Origin: Zhengitettix transpicula
Lineage: Eukaryota > Arthropoda > Insecta > Orthoptera > Tetrigidae
DNA: 64,000 nucleotides
Assembly (NCBI GenBank): GCA_037074705.1
Contig: CM073595.1
Span: 54,121,639-54,185,638 of the forward strand
Direction: 5' to 3'
The position numbers and the translations under genes were made by a program. Within the stretch, counting starts at the first letter, position 1; the number at the start of each line of letters is the position of its first letter. The notes under the pieces were generated by a model that was given only the letters and a program-made list of their open reading frames with translations, was not told the DNA's origin and did no database searches. Positions 1-12,356 of the stretch are shown one piece after another.

Positions 1-149
1 TAACTTAATTTCGTGGTACTGCACAATTAATACGTACTTTCTGATGCCTGGCCAGTAAATCACAAAACCTAACTTAACAAATTTTTTCCTAATTGCTCCT
101 ACTATTCTATAAAACTGTTTATATAATCGGTTTAATTTAACGTCTGTTT

Positions 150-460
150 TTGAATTAATAAAACAATTTATAACCTTATACGGACACTTTTTATTTATAT
201 TGTAACGATGTTTAGATACCCATTTGTACCTTTTTCACGTATTTTCCTAAAGAGGAGTTATTTACAATTGATTAGATTTATAGTGTAATTATACAAAGTA
301 AACAACGGATAAGTAAAGTAAACAAAAAACTTACCAAATTAATTTAGGAAAGTACCTGAAGAAGATACCAATAGATATCGAAACGTCGTTACAATATAAA
401 TAAAAAATAAAAAGTGTCTGTATAAGGTCATCAATTGTTTTATTAATGTTTATGAAATCC
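150..460. repeat. Divergent inverted repeat with two hammerhead-ribozyme-like arms
   Basis: Two arms of about 110 bases lie in inverted orientation. The minus-strand arm (about 150-265) and the plus-strand arm (about 345-460) both read AGGAAA, then a TGAAGAAG-like core, a short stem, an AAAC core, then CGTTACAATATAAAT and an AAGTGTC tract. The plus arm keeps CTGAAGA (356-362), a GATA/TATC stem and GAAAC, close to the hammerhead core CUGAUGA-stem II-GAAAC. The minus arm has decayed core bases. Hammerheads in Penelope-like element terminal repeats are known; assigning this copy to that class is inference. No reverse transcriptase is visible between or beside the arms. Whether either arm can self-cleave is unknown. 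Confidence 0.55.
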
Positions 461-3400
461 TTTGGTATCAGTAATCCGTATATATTATAAGTTCAATTTC
501 AATAACAATCGTTTTCCATTTTACATATAATTTTTGTCATTAAAGCTTGATCTTAATAAAATAGATTAAACTGTCGACATATAAATTCCAAGTTTAATAA
601 CTCTATGTCATAATACCATAAAAATGCTTGCTTACTTCAACATTATTTCTAAATTCTTTTGATCGTTTCGTCATTTCATTTATTTTATTTTGTATTTACG
701 AAAAAATGCATCTAATCTATTATAAATCTGAATTTAATTTTCTGCGACAGTCACAAACTTTAGATTTTTATTTTTTTGTATGTTTTTTTCCCCACTTTTT
801 CTATTCATTCTATTTCATTTATCTGCTTCCGTTTCATTCTCCGATATAACTTCATACAATCATGGGTGTACGGTCGGTGTACCTTCTAATAAATGTTTCT
901 TTTTCAGCCCAAACTGGATTTTAATAGCAGCGAACTTGAAATAAATCTCAAAGGGTCATTTTTAACTTCAAAAATTATTTTAAAAATTGAGGAAGATTAT
1001 TATTTTTTCTGTAATTTATAATATTTAGGAGTAGATTCTTTTGGAAAGGTATAAGAAACTGCTCCGTTGCTAAAAGAGTATGGTGGATTTCGTATAACAA
1101 TAAATACAATCATAAAAATTCTGTGCATCAGCTACACAGTCTTTGTTCTTAGGACGAATACATCTGTTAATTTCTAGGGTCAGTTTATTTAATGAAAGTG
1201 GGCTTGATCAGCGTCGTTCATCTTACACAACTCGTATCGTTGATTGCTTGTTTCGACTCTTCTCTTTTCTCAGCGTCAAATAATTTTCTTAATTTCTTGT
1301 GCGTCTTTGCGTAGAGCTCGCTTTTCTGTGCGTTTTACTCCATCGCAATTCCCAAACTACTGGTGTATGGCTCATTTCCGACATCATTCTCCACCATATT
1401 AATTAAATTTAAATAAGCACGGAGATAAATTAATCATAAGATAAGCAACACAGCATCGAGTACTACATTGTAATGTTGAACAAGAGTAATTATTCAAACA
1501 CACTTTCGCTCCCTGATAAATGAGGGTTTTTTTAATGGAGAATGGTAAGGTTGCTAAGTGGGAGTTCCCGCTCCCTCTGGGCCTCTTCTCCTGGATTTAT
1601 AAGGACACTACTGAAATATTGCTCGTTCGCGTCGCTGCGTTAAGCGCGATTAATGAGCAACAGGGTTTGTAATTAGCAATATGCCGTAATGACGCTGTGC
1701 CACTCGCATCTGCCGGCGATCCCAAATAATTAGGTTCGATCTTTTCCAGAATTTTTTTTTGCGGTGAACATTGGCTAAAAAATAAACAAAGAAAAGACCT
1801 CGCTGTATTGTTGAATCATAAAACATCAGACTGCCAAAGTTAATATTAGAATAAAATACAAAAGGTTGTGGAGGAAGTGAGCTTTTTTTCAAACAAGGGG
1901 GCAAGTTTGTCAAAGATGGAAATCAGGCAGGCAGTTCAGGCAGTTTCCGACATACAACTGTGATCGAGCACAGGGGTAAACTGAAGTAAACCTGGATAGC
2001 TTCTGAAATGCAATGCACTGGAATGATGCTGCAGATTAAGAGGACAGACAACGTAATGACGGAGATAGAAGTCTCTCGGCGGTCAGATAAGTAAAGATGT
2101 GAGATGCTGAATGCACGCGTCGCGCTGATCCTGCGCCGCCAGGGACGCTCTCGCCGTGAATGGGCAATTTGGTCGGCCTTTTGAAATTTGATATGGAATA
2201 TTTGGTGAGGTCCGTGATTGCGCCGGTCTTGGCGCTGGCGGCGCTGCAGAAACAAACACGGACTCGCTCCTAAGCAGGCCTGACGAATCAAGCACAAAGC
2301 CCTTTCTCCGGCGATTCGGCACAGCATTCTTCCTCGATATTACACTACAGACTGCAATTACGCCCTTGCGTTTTATCATGAAATATCCTTTGAGATTAAC
2401 TTTCAGATTAGAAACTCAAGTGAGGAGAATTTAATCAGATCAGTGAAATTTAAACGTAAGTTATAAACACATATTTAGTATGAGTATTAATATTAAATGA
2501 TAGCCCGTGGAGGCGAAAGAGAAGTCAGACTTTATCACTCCGCCATAAATTATTATATAAATAAATTGGATTAATTCAGAGTAATGACATAATCATAAAG
2601 TATAAAAGAGCTAAATCAAAAACTTATTAATGTTACTACACACACAAAAAAAACCTTAAGGGCCTATTTGTTCCTTGGACAACAACAAGCATTATGCATG
2701 TGATTTCTTTCCTTGGACTTCTTGTTGCTAATTGCCGTTAGGGGCCTCACCAGTTCATGGCATGACTTTTCCTCACAGTTCAATTATATTTACAAAATTT
2801 AATTTTCAGTAACGCCTACAGATTTTAAATTGGCATGCATCGAAATGTCTGCTTGTATGTATTAGAGGGCGCTATTAATAACGTCATCAGTTAATTCCTT
2901 ATTCTGTACGTTTCTTCCTAACAGTTCCTCGTGCCCTTACCTATTATAAGAATCCATAAATGAAAGTTCTAATTAGGCCAGACAAACCACAATCCACGTT
3001 TGAAATGCAGGAGTATACCTGCTGTCAGTATACTTATTAACATAGAATTGAGTTCGTGGTCTGCATTGTTTTGTCCGGTATGAAGTGATTTATGTATGCA
3101 TAATTCCTTGCACTTGTACCATTTACCTGCATAAACTTTGTTGTTCAGTTGCAGGGACTTCCCTAAGCAGATATTTGAGATAAAGATATGACGATAGTGT
3201 CACGTCATACCTGGAACAGGTAATCCCAAGATAATAGGCTAGGTAGGGGATGTAAAAAAAATAGGAAAACGAAACACGAAGGGTCAACAAGTAAATTGCT
3301 TAGGGGGATAAACAAAGGGAGGAGAGCTTCCCAAATGAGACAGTTGAAGCATAGAAAGCAGCCAAAAGTCACAGTGATGACGCGTCTTACTTTACTGGCA

Positions 3401-4251
3401 CATTTGCATTCAAAGGGATATCAATTTAGTCTGCCGTGTACGTTTTGGAATACGATACCCAATAATTTCGGTACTCAAACTTGAAAGTACATAATAACAA
3501 TGAATCTTGGCTTAAGAGATTTTTCCAAAGCCCTTGAGAACTGAACTGCGTTTCACCGAGTGTCTTAGTGTATAATTGGGATAATATTCGGTTTCGTAGT
3601 GTCAAATCAGGCATTGCGCGTTTCATAAATAATAACTGCAATTTCTCCCCAATTATATTTTGTAAGAGATATTTATTTTTTGAATATATAGTATAACGCA
3701 GGAGTAGATACAACGCATACAATTATGTAGCAGAACGTACGATATTATCAAATAATGACTTCATTAATATAAGATATTCTATTTTTTATTTAGAAAAATA
3801 TATATATTTATATGTTATATTGTTCGACATTAGTGATTTGGATCAAACATGCTAAGCTCAAATTAGAATGTTCAGGTAAGGTCTATGATATATTTAAAAT
3901 TAAAATACACGTATAATTTTTCGTTTGATGAATTTATTACTGACATTCTCGTTCTTCGATCCCTCTTAAATGTCTCATTCCTCTCCTATGTGAATCTTTA
4001 TTGATTATGGCTTGGTTCTACCTGAATCTCGCGTATATTGTAATCATTATTTTCGTTTGTATGCTACCCGTTTAACTTCCTCACAGAGATTTGGCATGAC
4101 AACCACCCGTGGAAACGCGACTGGTTAAATAAATCTTAACCAATGAAACATATCCAAACCGTGATAGTAAATTTATGTCTTTGTTGAGTTGTTCCATAAA
4201 GCGACGCAACCCTTCTTTTGGTAACGTTTTTGACGTGTGATCTCATACCGG
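461..4251. other. AT-rich intergenic or intronic DNA, no gene recognised
   Basis: No reading frame here shows a recognisable domain; the longest are 60-134 codons and overlap one another on both strands. A slightly more GC-rich patch at about 1900-2350 carries two overlapping minus-strand frames with low-complexity, arginine-rich translations that look non-coding. I see no repeat of note and no splice-consistent exon. Confidence 0.6.
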
Positions 4252-4747
4252 TTTCAAGACTTAGAAAAGCCTCCAGGGTATATACCACGACTGGCACCGC
4301 ACTTAAAACTTTTATTATAATGCAAATAAAGTATGACGACTGTTCATGTTTATTACATCTTATAATTTAATTTTTAACTTTTTTGGTAGTCGAAATATAT
4401 AAAATCATTTGTAGAATTTCAAGACTTAGAAAAGCCTCCAGGGTTTATACCACGACTGGCACCGCACTTAAAACTTTTATTATAATGCAAATAAAATATG
4501 ACGACTGTTCATGTTTATTACATCTTATAATTCAATTTTTAATTTTTTTGGTAGTCGAAATATATAAAATCATTTGTAGAATTTCAAGACTTAGAAAAGC
4601 CTCCAGGGTTTATACCACGACTGGCACCGCACTTAAAACTTTTATTATAATGCAAATAAAATATGACGACTGTTCATGTTTATTACATCTTATAATTCCA
4701 TTTTTAATTTTTTTGGTAGTCGAAATATATAAAATCATTTGTAGAAT
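4252..4747 (+). repeat. Tandem repeat, three copies of 165 bp
   Basis: The marker TTTCAAGACTTAGAAAAGCC starts at 4252, 4417 and 4582, giving an exact 165-base period twice. Copies 2 and 3 are nearly identical; copy 1 differs at a few bases and the array ends at 4747. Because 165 is divisible by three, one plus-strand frame (4383-4778) stays open and encodes a 55-residue repeat. The translation shows no known domain, and copy 1 has no matching start, so coding is unlikely. The high identity between copies suggests recent duplication. Confidence 0.9.
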
Positions 4748-4914
4748 TGGATACAATATATTAAAAATTATTTTTTAATAAATTAGCTGTAATATTATGA
4801 GATAATTAGAAAAATAAAATAAAAATATTTCTTGTTAAAATTTACGTCTCTGTATATATATTACGATTATGAAAAATATGCCCAAAAAACAGACCTCACA
4901 AGAATAATAACAAG

Positions 4915-4955
4915 TAAAACGTTTCTTCCACAGATTCGTGGACCTCCTCAAGTAA
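4915..4955 (-). ncRNA. Hammerhead-ribozyme-like motif, degenerate
   Basis: On the minus strand the order is CTTGAGGAG, then a GTCCAC/GTGGA stem around a short loop, then GAAACG. This matches the hammerhead layout (CUGAUGA, stem II, GAAAC) with substitutions in the first core box. The same arrangement, with a GTCCAC stem, occurs at 59791-59828, so the two probably come from one repeat family. The cleavage site and stem I were not established. It is most likely a decayed retroelement piece. Confidence 0.4.
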
Positions 4956-5129
4956 ATTGCCTTTATGAATTAAACTAAAATTTCACATAATCCAGCTTAC
5001 TTCAAATTACATAAGAAATTAACTACGCGCTACTATCATTTAAATGTTTATTTTATCTTCATCAGTTCTCTTAGTAATTTTCCAGAAAAAAATTGTAATA
5101 TAAAAAAACGAGTATTTAATTTTATCCGT

Positions 5130-5720
5130 CCTTCCCTGTTTTCTGCGGTCTGGCCAGGATTTTTATTTCTGAAGTCTGGAGCACCTACTCAGGCCTATCC
5201 TCACCGGTGTGATACGGCCGCGTTTATTGATCAATCACTTGTGACTTGTGTTGTAGGAGCGCACCCCCTGATAACGAGGCGACTCCCTACGGAGCCAATG
5301 GCGGGGGTCCCGCTCGCCAAATCGAAGAGCAGCATGACGGCGACCTCTAATTAGAAAACGGGCAGGCAATCGCGGGCCTACCTGGGTCCGGGCCTGTTTC
5401 CGTTTTTGCCCGAGGCTGTGACCGAGGACCGTGGACCACCCAAGAAGATCCCTCCCTCCGCGGACGCAGCCAATTGCGGGCCGCTACCTCATCATCGCCG
5501 CATATTACAATGTCGGCATCCCCACTCCCACTCCCGCTCCCGCAGCTACGACAGGTAAAAAACCCAGCACGATTTACGGTCTTAACTGAAAGCGGTTTTT
5601 ATTTTAAAAAGCCCGGCGCTACATACCTACCTCCTACCGACGCCGCCTAATGGAGAGATGCTCCCTGCTCCCTCACCCTCAACCATGCTCCGGGGATAAT
5701 GGCGACGACGAACCGCTCCT
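5130..5720. promoter_or_regulatory. GC/CpG-rich island, possible regulatory element
   Basis: GC and CpG content rise sharply against the flanks between about 5130 and 5720. The patch contains a CCAAT-like GCCAATGGCG, homeodomain-type TAATTAG (about 5350), a TTTATTGATCAATCA stretch and a (CCCACT/CCCGCT) pyrimidine run near 5520-5545. No open frame or splice structure marks it as an exon. Unmethylated CpG-rich islands in AT-rich insect DNA are often enhancers or promoters; that role is inferred and no target gene is visible. Confidence 0.3.
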
Positions 5721-8280
5721 ATCCGACATCTTCATCAACTTCTTTGTCTTAAACGATGTCACGCCAGACCTGTATTAATCCCTAATCCATGTTGATCACC
5801 TTAGAAAAATATCGCACCCCAACGCAAAACCGGATTTTGTTTGCAAGTATACATTTACTAGTGTCATAGGGCCTCAGCCCAGGTAATATGATGCGTTGAA
5901 GTGTTATACGTGACTCTACTTGTAGTAACATTGCTACGTAATGTCTATGATTTGAATTTGCTTCCAATTTCCCGGGCCAAATGGAAGTAATGTAATCGTA
6001 AAGGTGGAAGGATTGTACAACGTTGCAAATAAAGTGTGGAATAAATCACGGCATGTGCATGTGAGGAATCTGAAGACATCGGACCGCGCTCCTTTGTCTG
6101 TTCTCTGGCGTGTCACACTGCACTACAGATAATTCGTTATGGAAATTTTGTGGCAAGGTTTTTCTCTCCCGCTGGCGTGTGAGGGTGGGACTTGATTTAC
6201 ACCCACGCTCTCCATAGCTCCAATAGCGTTGTATTTACACGAAATGAAATCATTCGGACAGACACACTACAAAAATCGGAATCAGAAACAAAGTTACCTT
6301 AGAACGACATTCATTTCAGAACCTTTGCAAGCGGATCGTTGGCAATATGTAGACCATTACGTATCACATTATTAAACATGCAATTTTTCAGTTATAACTG
6401 CCGTCTCATGTAACCAGCATAAAAAGATCTCACACCATTTCCGGCAAACATTTGCCGGACTATGATGTGTGTACTGAATGGTCAAACATCGCATTCACCT
6501 TTTTAATGGTTATGAATTTCACAGCAATTACGTGTGTCTTCATAAATAGTCAGCTTAAATACCTCAATAATTCAGTGTATATTCCAGAAAATTTCGAGTT
6601 TACTGTCATGACGAATAAATTTTTAAAATCTTGACGCTTCATTAACTTTCCGCGTTCTAAACAATGTTCTGACGAAAAGCACAGGAAAATCGAGTGCAGA
6701 AGGCCGAGAAATAGTGCCATAATCAAAACCTAGTGCAGAAATATCTAGTGCCCTGCCGCAACACAGGATGGTGCTATTTCAACAATAGCAAATTAATCCA
6801 TTAAAACTACACGGATAAAAATAGTACGTCCAGTGCTACATAGTAATAAACTAATTAACAGGTATGTTCCAGTAAAAATAATCTCTGTGACATACTTAGA
6901 GATAATATACCTATGCACAATGTTAATCAATGTTCATAATTTACAGATGAATATGTTTAAAATAGCCGAAAGATACTGAAATTTTAAACAACTGACAAAT
7001 TTTTAAGTAAATGAAGATAAAAATAAATTATAGAGACAGTTACAAAATGTATTGTCTTTTATAATAAATCTAATTTTTTTTTAACAAAAATTTTATCCAT
7101 GTTATTCTAGATTAGTGAAGTAAAACATAGTTTAATACACTACTCCATTACTTTCAATACTTCAGACACTTTTATTTATCCTAATGGTATGTAAATATCG
7201 ATCTCAGTTGAGTTTCAATTCGTATTTCGTACAGGACGGTCTCTTTAGTTACATGTTTTTGTCCTTTTAAAACCTGTAAGCTGCAGCTGCACCCGACTCC
7301 TGTTCAGTCGCTATATTAAATGTATTAATATTCATAAAACGTCTAAGTGAAATTTTCTCATTAATATAATAACGTTTTAATAAGCGTAGAATATCTAAAT
7401 AAAGATTATTTGCAAATTAATCGATAAATTATTTGGTGTATTTTAAATTAACTTGAGTGTTATTTCATGTATATTTTACTTGAGATCCATTTGCACGTAC
7501 ACACTTATATTTAATTACTTAAATAAAATCAGGAACGAAAATGTATACGTTAATAGAACCTAAATATTAACAAACCAATTGATAGTGAATTTATCAATAT
7601 ATATATATATATATATGTATGTATATATATGTATATATATATATATATACTTAAGCTATACATGCATGATTCTTTAAGTCTGGTCTATTAAATTATAAAA
7701 CTAAATTAACAAATTTCTTCATACACATTAATTAATTAATACCCATCAGTTAATGTAATTATTAGTGCTTTTATATAAATTTCATATAAAATACATTTTA
7801 TCTTTATCTTAATTCTTATGATAGTAATACGATAGAATAAATAATTGGAATAAAATAATATCAGATTTAATCCATAATTACATATTTATTAAGACTTTGA
7901 GCAATTTCGAAATAAGTTATTATTTATAGAGACAACGTTAATCTAATTCAATTCATAAGATTGATCAAGTGAAACGTCAGTCAATATTAACATTTAGACG
8001 ATATGTATAGTCATGTTTTTCATTTTACGCATTAAGTTATCAAATAAAATATGTATGGAGTTTTAAAACTACTTTGAAAATGTTTCCGGAAACATAATCC
8101 AAAATGAAACGTCAGTATTGATAGACACGTTCCTTATTTTACTTTGATTCACAACACACAGCCCACAACGTTCTAAATTGTTATCGTGTCACTTTTTATA
8201 GCAATTTTTTGTATACAATATTGCCGTAGTTTATAGGTTGTCCGACTACAATGCTCGTTTATTCGGAATGTGAGTGTAAA
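5721..8280. other. AT-rich DNA with a (TA/TATG)n microsatellite
   Basis: No gene recognised. The stretch becomes increasingly AT-rich after 6800. A TA/TATATG microsatellite lies at about 7596-7650. Two nearby copies of TGAAACGTCAGT (about 7970 and 8106) suggest a small decayed repeat. Frames of about 60 codons look random. Confidence 0.6.
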
Positions 8281-8540
8281 TTGAACCCCCTGCCAGCAGT
8301 TCAAGATTAATTGGCCAAGCAGCGCGGTCTAGGTTCACGGTGGACATAATTATTTATTCCGCACGTGTCCGAAAACATTGATCATCTCGATAATTACTCT
8401 GGTTTGAGAGTGTTGAAAGTGCTGCTACGAAAAATCCGACATTCAACTGGCAATCGGCAAACATGTTCATGTAGCAAAGCGAAACGGCGTTATTCGTTTT
8501 AATCGGAATTGCTCGTGCAGTTATAATCTGTTAACAAAAA
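8281..8540. promoter_or_regulatory. Short moderately GC-rich patch, possible conserved non-coding element
   Basis: This stretch is clearly less AT-rich than its surroundings and lacks repeats. It contains ATTGGCCAAG, a CACGTG E-box at about 8362 (CGCACGTGTCC) and homeodomain-like TAATTA cores. A regulatory role is inferred from composition only. Confidence 0.2.
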
Positions 8541-8823
8541 TCTTTATATTATTTGAGAAAGAAATTTGTAAAAAAAAACTATCGATTTCAAGATTTTGTC
8601 GAAATTTTTATGCTCATTTTTCCAATTTCTAACAGATAAACCTGTTTTGGTTACATGGACTGGTTTGATAATTAAAGCGTGATGTAAGATACTAAGTGTA
8701 GAAAAGTACGTATCGATCATTTGTGGACATCCTTGATGTATCAAAACAACAGAGGATTCCAATTCATAACAGTCTTACTCCATTAATATCCGTCGTTTAT
8801 TCAAAAGTGTTAATTTCCAGTCT

Positions 8824-8847
8824 TATATATATATATATATATATATA
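8824..8847. repeat. (TA)n microsatellite
   Basis: A run of about 12 TA units lies just outside the 3' end of the reversed Helitron fragment that follows. Helitrons insert between A and T, so an AT-rich target is expected. Confidence 0.85.
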
Positions 8848-8893
8848 CCCATAAAATGCTGTGTACTAGTGGCGAGAGTTAATTTATTTGTAT

Positions 8894-9500
8894 CTAGTAG
8901 CTAAGTGCCCGGTGTTGCCCGGATATTTATGTAAATTAAGCCGGAGAAGGAATTGATTCGACACTAACCTCTGGGTAAACATTTCATTTAACCAGTATCA
9001 ATAGCGCCAGTGTTAGGATCATTTACCTACTTACATTCACCTCGCCGACCTAACCCCTCGGCATCTAACTCCAAATCAACCACGACGATGGCTGACGTTA
9101 TTCGGAAACTCTCCTACTACATAAAATAAAAGTGTCTAACATCCTCCCCCATCCCGTCATCTACGAGCTGAACTATAACATAACTGACATAGTGAATGTC
9201 AGAATTCAACTCATTGACATCTATAACCCTGGATTTGACACCAATCTCGGCTGTTTCGCGTTTTTTTTATGTATCCTCCTCCCTTATCGGTGCTTTAAGG
9301 GGGTGAAATTATACACTAAAATCATCTGGATAGGAACTATTAATCACATCAACCCCGAAAAGTTATTAATCGACGGTAATATCGGCCGTTTTAGCATGTT
9401 TTTAAATTTAATTCCCGTTTACCCCTTGGGAGCTGCCGAACGCTTTCAAATGCCAAGAGAAGCCTTTTCGGGGTTGCGGATAACAACTCACCAAAGTTTC
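8894..9500 (-). mobile_element. Helitron fragment, 3' half, reversed
   Basis: Read on the minus strand, the segment ends in CCGGGCAACACCGGGCAC followed by a decayed AGCTA..CTAG terminus, the typical GC-rich hairpin plus CTRR end of a Helitron. The first ~240 bases (8894-9136) match 12357-12604 in inverted orientation. The remainder (about 9140-9500) matches, in reverse, the body of the Helitrons at 49-52 kb: the 'aacaaccgagattggag' type segment, the 'ggatatggatgtc' segment and the 'aacccctttc' type segment are all recognisable. The 5' end is missing and no Rep/helicase is encoded. Confidence 0.7.
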
Positions 9501-10399
9501 ATAGCAATGAGTTGAATGTTTTATGAATGCATAGGATACACACAGAGAGCAGGCATTCATATTTATATATATAATAAATTTAACAACCAATGTTGAAGTG
9601 ACCTTAAATAAATTAAAATAAAAATATTTTGATCGTTGTAAAACTCCTTAATCAGTTTCCGATGGGTCGCATTGTAGAGAAATTCGGTGGTGTTAAAGTA
9701 GAAAATGGCATTAGTTCTAAAGAGGACGAAAAGTGGACGATAAATATTACGATTGAGCATAAAATTCTGGGTACGAGAGGGCAGAATTAATTTATTCCTG
9801 CAATCTTCGATTTTAACAACAACGAATTTCTCTACAACGCGATCCATCGGAAAGTGATAAATGCACCCATTAAAAACTTAGCGTAAATTAAATTTAATAC
9901 TTTCAATTGTGAAAAGTTATTACATTTTTTTGTCCTCTTCTTCTATATGAATTAAATGTGACGTTTTCAATTATTTATCTACAGTTAGTAAAGACCAGAG
10001 AACGATACGCAAAATAAACGCGAAACGGTGAAATCTGATCCGTCGAAACTGTGGCACATATTATACGAACAATATTTGTCGCTGATGTCTTAGAGATAAT
10101 TTCCATTTTTTGTTCTCTTCGGGATTACAAACCTTTGTGATGCCTGATCCCAAACTCCAGACTCTGAATTCATATGTGACAGTTCATATTCTAATCAAGG
10201 ATTTCCGTGGTTATTACCTGGCTCGGTCCACCCCAAGCGATCTCTCGTGATCATCTGTAGAAGTATCCCTAGAATTACAGAAGCTGACAGTTCGCAACGT
10301 GTCGAGCTAATTTGCTTGCTCGCGTATTAGACGACGCGTCCAGAAATTAAGTGACGTCGGATCAGTTGTTTCTTTCTCGTATCACGACAGGACGCGGAC
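9501..10399. other. AT-rich DNA, nothing recognised
   Basis: No coding region, RNA gene or repeat family was identified. The minus-strand frame of 94 codons at 9563-9847 has no recognisable features and runs through AT-rich sequence. Confidence 0.5.
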
Positions 10400-10711
10400 A
10401 TGGAATTTTCTTTTAATCAGGGACCAGTCTATAATGAAGAGCTGAGAGCGGAGGGCCACTTAGCATCCATCACATCTATGCTTACACCGCTAACAAATTA
10501 TCTGGCCTCGGCTCTGCCTCGCAATCAATCTCGTCCCAGTCAGCCCGACGCATTCGTTTGTAATCTTCCGAGGCTATTTATGACTGACTGTTTTAGAGAC
10601 GCAACGTGGAAATACCTTCACCATTATTTCGGTTTAGAAGATGGGCCACTACAGACTGAAAGACTCGAGGTACACGATTTATCGAGACACCTGATTTATA
10701 TAAAAAATTAA
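10400..10711 (+). CDS. Unrecognised 103-codon open frame, probably not a gene
   Basis: An ATG at 10400 opens a 103-residue frame ending at 10711. Its composition is more protein-like than most frames here: acidic start, few low-complexity runs, and a central stretch rich in Leu, Pro and Ser. I recognise no domain, signal peptide or membrane segment. The local GC rise could by itself explain the open frame. It could be a chance frame, an exon fragment of an unknown gene, or a decayed transposon piece. Nothing nearby supports transcription. Confidence 0.12.
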   Translation: MEFSFNQGPVYNEELRAEGHLASITSMLTPLTNYLASALPRNQSRPSQPDAFVCNLPRLFMTDCFRDATWKYLHHYFGLEDGPLQTERLEVHDLSRHLIYIKN

Positions 10712-12356
10712 AAATAAACACCGCAAACGTAGTAACGTTCAAATATAAGACAAAAATGAACTTGAGATCGAGTTTAAATGGCACCATTGCACCAGTGACA
10801 ACTCAGTGGCAATTACACAGCCATCTGGGAAACCATCAGGAACTCATAAATACTTAAAACAACATTCGATTGTATTTTATTAATAAAACAGCCCCAGGAA
10901 GTAGCAGTTTCAGGACTCGAGTGAAAGAAAAAGAAGCACTTTATATCACCCATTTACTAGCCATTTAGTTGTTTATAATATTTCTTCATCTTTGTTGATG
11001 GTTCAGAAACGTTTTCATCTGAAATACGAATGAAATAGTTTTGTTGACACATCTGTGCTTTGCTTCCAGATTTTGTCCCAGTTTCTTTCATATTTACCAA
11101 TCTCATCCCGTGATACTGCGTGCAGGACGATGTTTGGAAAACTGTACTGTTTGTGTTTGAAATATTTACATTGTAGTACCTATACTGATCCATTAGTTTC
11201 CTGGTAAAGAAGTTCATGATTTATTTGGCAGACTTCATAGAAACGTGGATGACACAGCGTAACCAGATATGAGACTTTCTCGTTACGTAGTTGAAATGTT
11301 CATTTTGTTCCGATCATATTTATTTACCTTATGAAGGTTGTTTTATAAACTATATTTCGCAGGTGGACCTCTTTTAGTTCTGAAAGCCACACATTTGTCG
11401 GTAAACAGTCACATTCGAACATTTGTTGAGACGTGTCTCATTCACGTAAATTACGAAGAATAGTACACCCTTACTTTAACCAGAAATAATTTCTTCCTTG
11501 CTTCCTAGATGCTATAAGCTATGTAGTTACATTAATACTGTTGGTTCTGAGTTAAATTTTTACAACTTCATCAATTCTCCAATTATAGTCTCCTAAATCG
11601 AAAGTTTCTTATAAGATACATTTTTTTGGAAGTTTTAAATAGCATTTATGTAGTATTTTTTTTATCATGTCTTTGAAATAAGTTCGAGAAAATCAAGTGA
11701 TTATTCGGATTCAGAAACTGTGAGATAACTGCATTACTCGTTTGACAACTTGTAATGGGATCAGCTATTTTTTAAAGATTAATTTTTATACGGAGTATTG
11801 TTTGTATAAACAATTATCGGGCTCATATCGGAGTATAATTAACTTTGAGCGACGTTTCGATGATTCGCCAGAGCAAGTCATTGAAACGTCGCCGTGCTCG
11901 ATTAGAGGCTATTTTCTTTCACAACCAAAAAATATCGAATATTCTGACCGTGCGAAATGCGTGTTGCTTGTTGCTTTCAGGAAGGGGCGCTCACTTTTTT
12001 AAGGCGACGGATGTACATATAAAACATTTTATTTCTATTAACTACCTTACGTACGACTCAAGTAAGCGTGAACTGCTTAGTTAATTTTGTATTGGATGAA
12101 AGCATTTATTATTTGGACTAGCCTATTGAATATACAAAAATTATACAGGTATTTTATCCACTTTATAACTTCTTTATTTTAATTTATTTTAATTGATACA
12201 AAAATAGACCCTGTATTTTATTTTCTTACGAGCTACATTTTGTCCTCTATTTAGTTATTGATTGAATTTTTTTACTTCTTTAAGGTACCGGAAGTAGTTT
12301 TAGGCTTTATTAAGTTACCGAGTATTCTTTACTCTTTTAATTCGTCGTGATTTGTA
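10712..12356. other. AT-rich DNA with one inverted-repeat motif
   Basis: No gene was recognised. The only structured element is the hairpin listed separately at 11847-11899. Two overlapping plus-strand frames of 79-86 codons near 11742-12084 cross that hairpin and look random. Confidence 0.5.
11847..11899. repeat. Inverted repeat with outward GAAACGTCG cores
   Basis: GACGTTTC (11851-11858) pairs with GAAACGTC (11883-11890), extended by ATGA/TCAT inside and GAGC/GCTC outside. Read outward, each arm ends in GAAACGTCG, and the minus arm reads CTGGCGA-ATCATC-GAAACGTCG, resembling a very short hammerhead-like core. The layout is like the divergent pairs at 150-460 and 31560-32045, but with almost no spacer. 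It may be a relic of the same element class. Confidence 0.45.

Noticed and set aside
4383..4778. 131-codon frame over the 165-bp repeat as a repetitive protein gene
   Set aside because: It is open only because the period is divisible by three; it begins inside the array and shows AT-rich random composition.
10400..10711. Confident protein-coding gene
   Set aside because: Composition is tolerable but no domain, exon signals or second evidence; kept only as a low-confidence entry.
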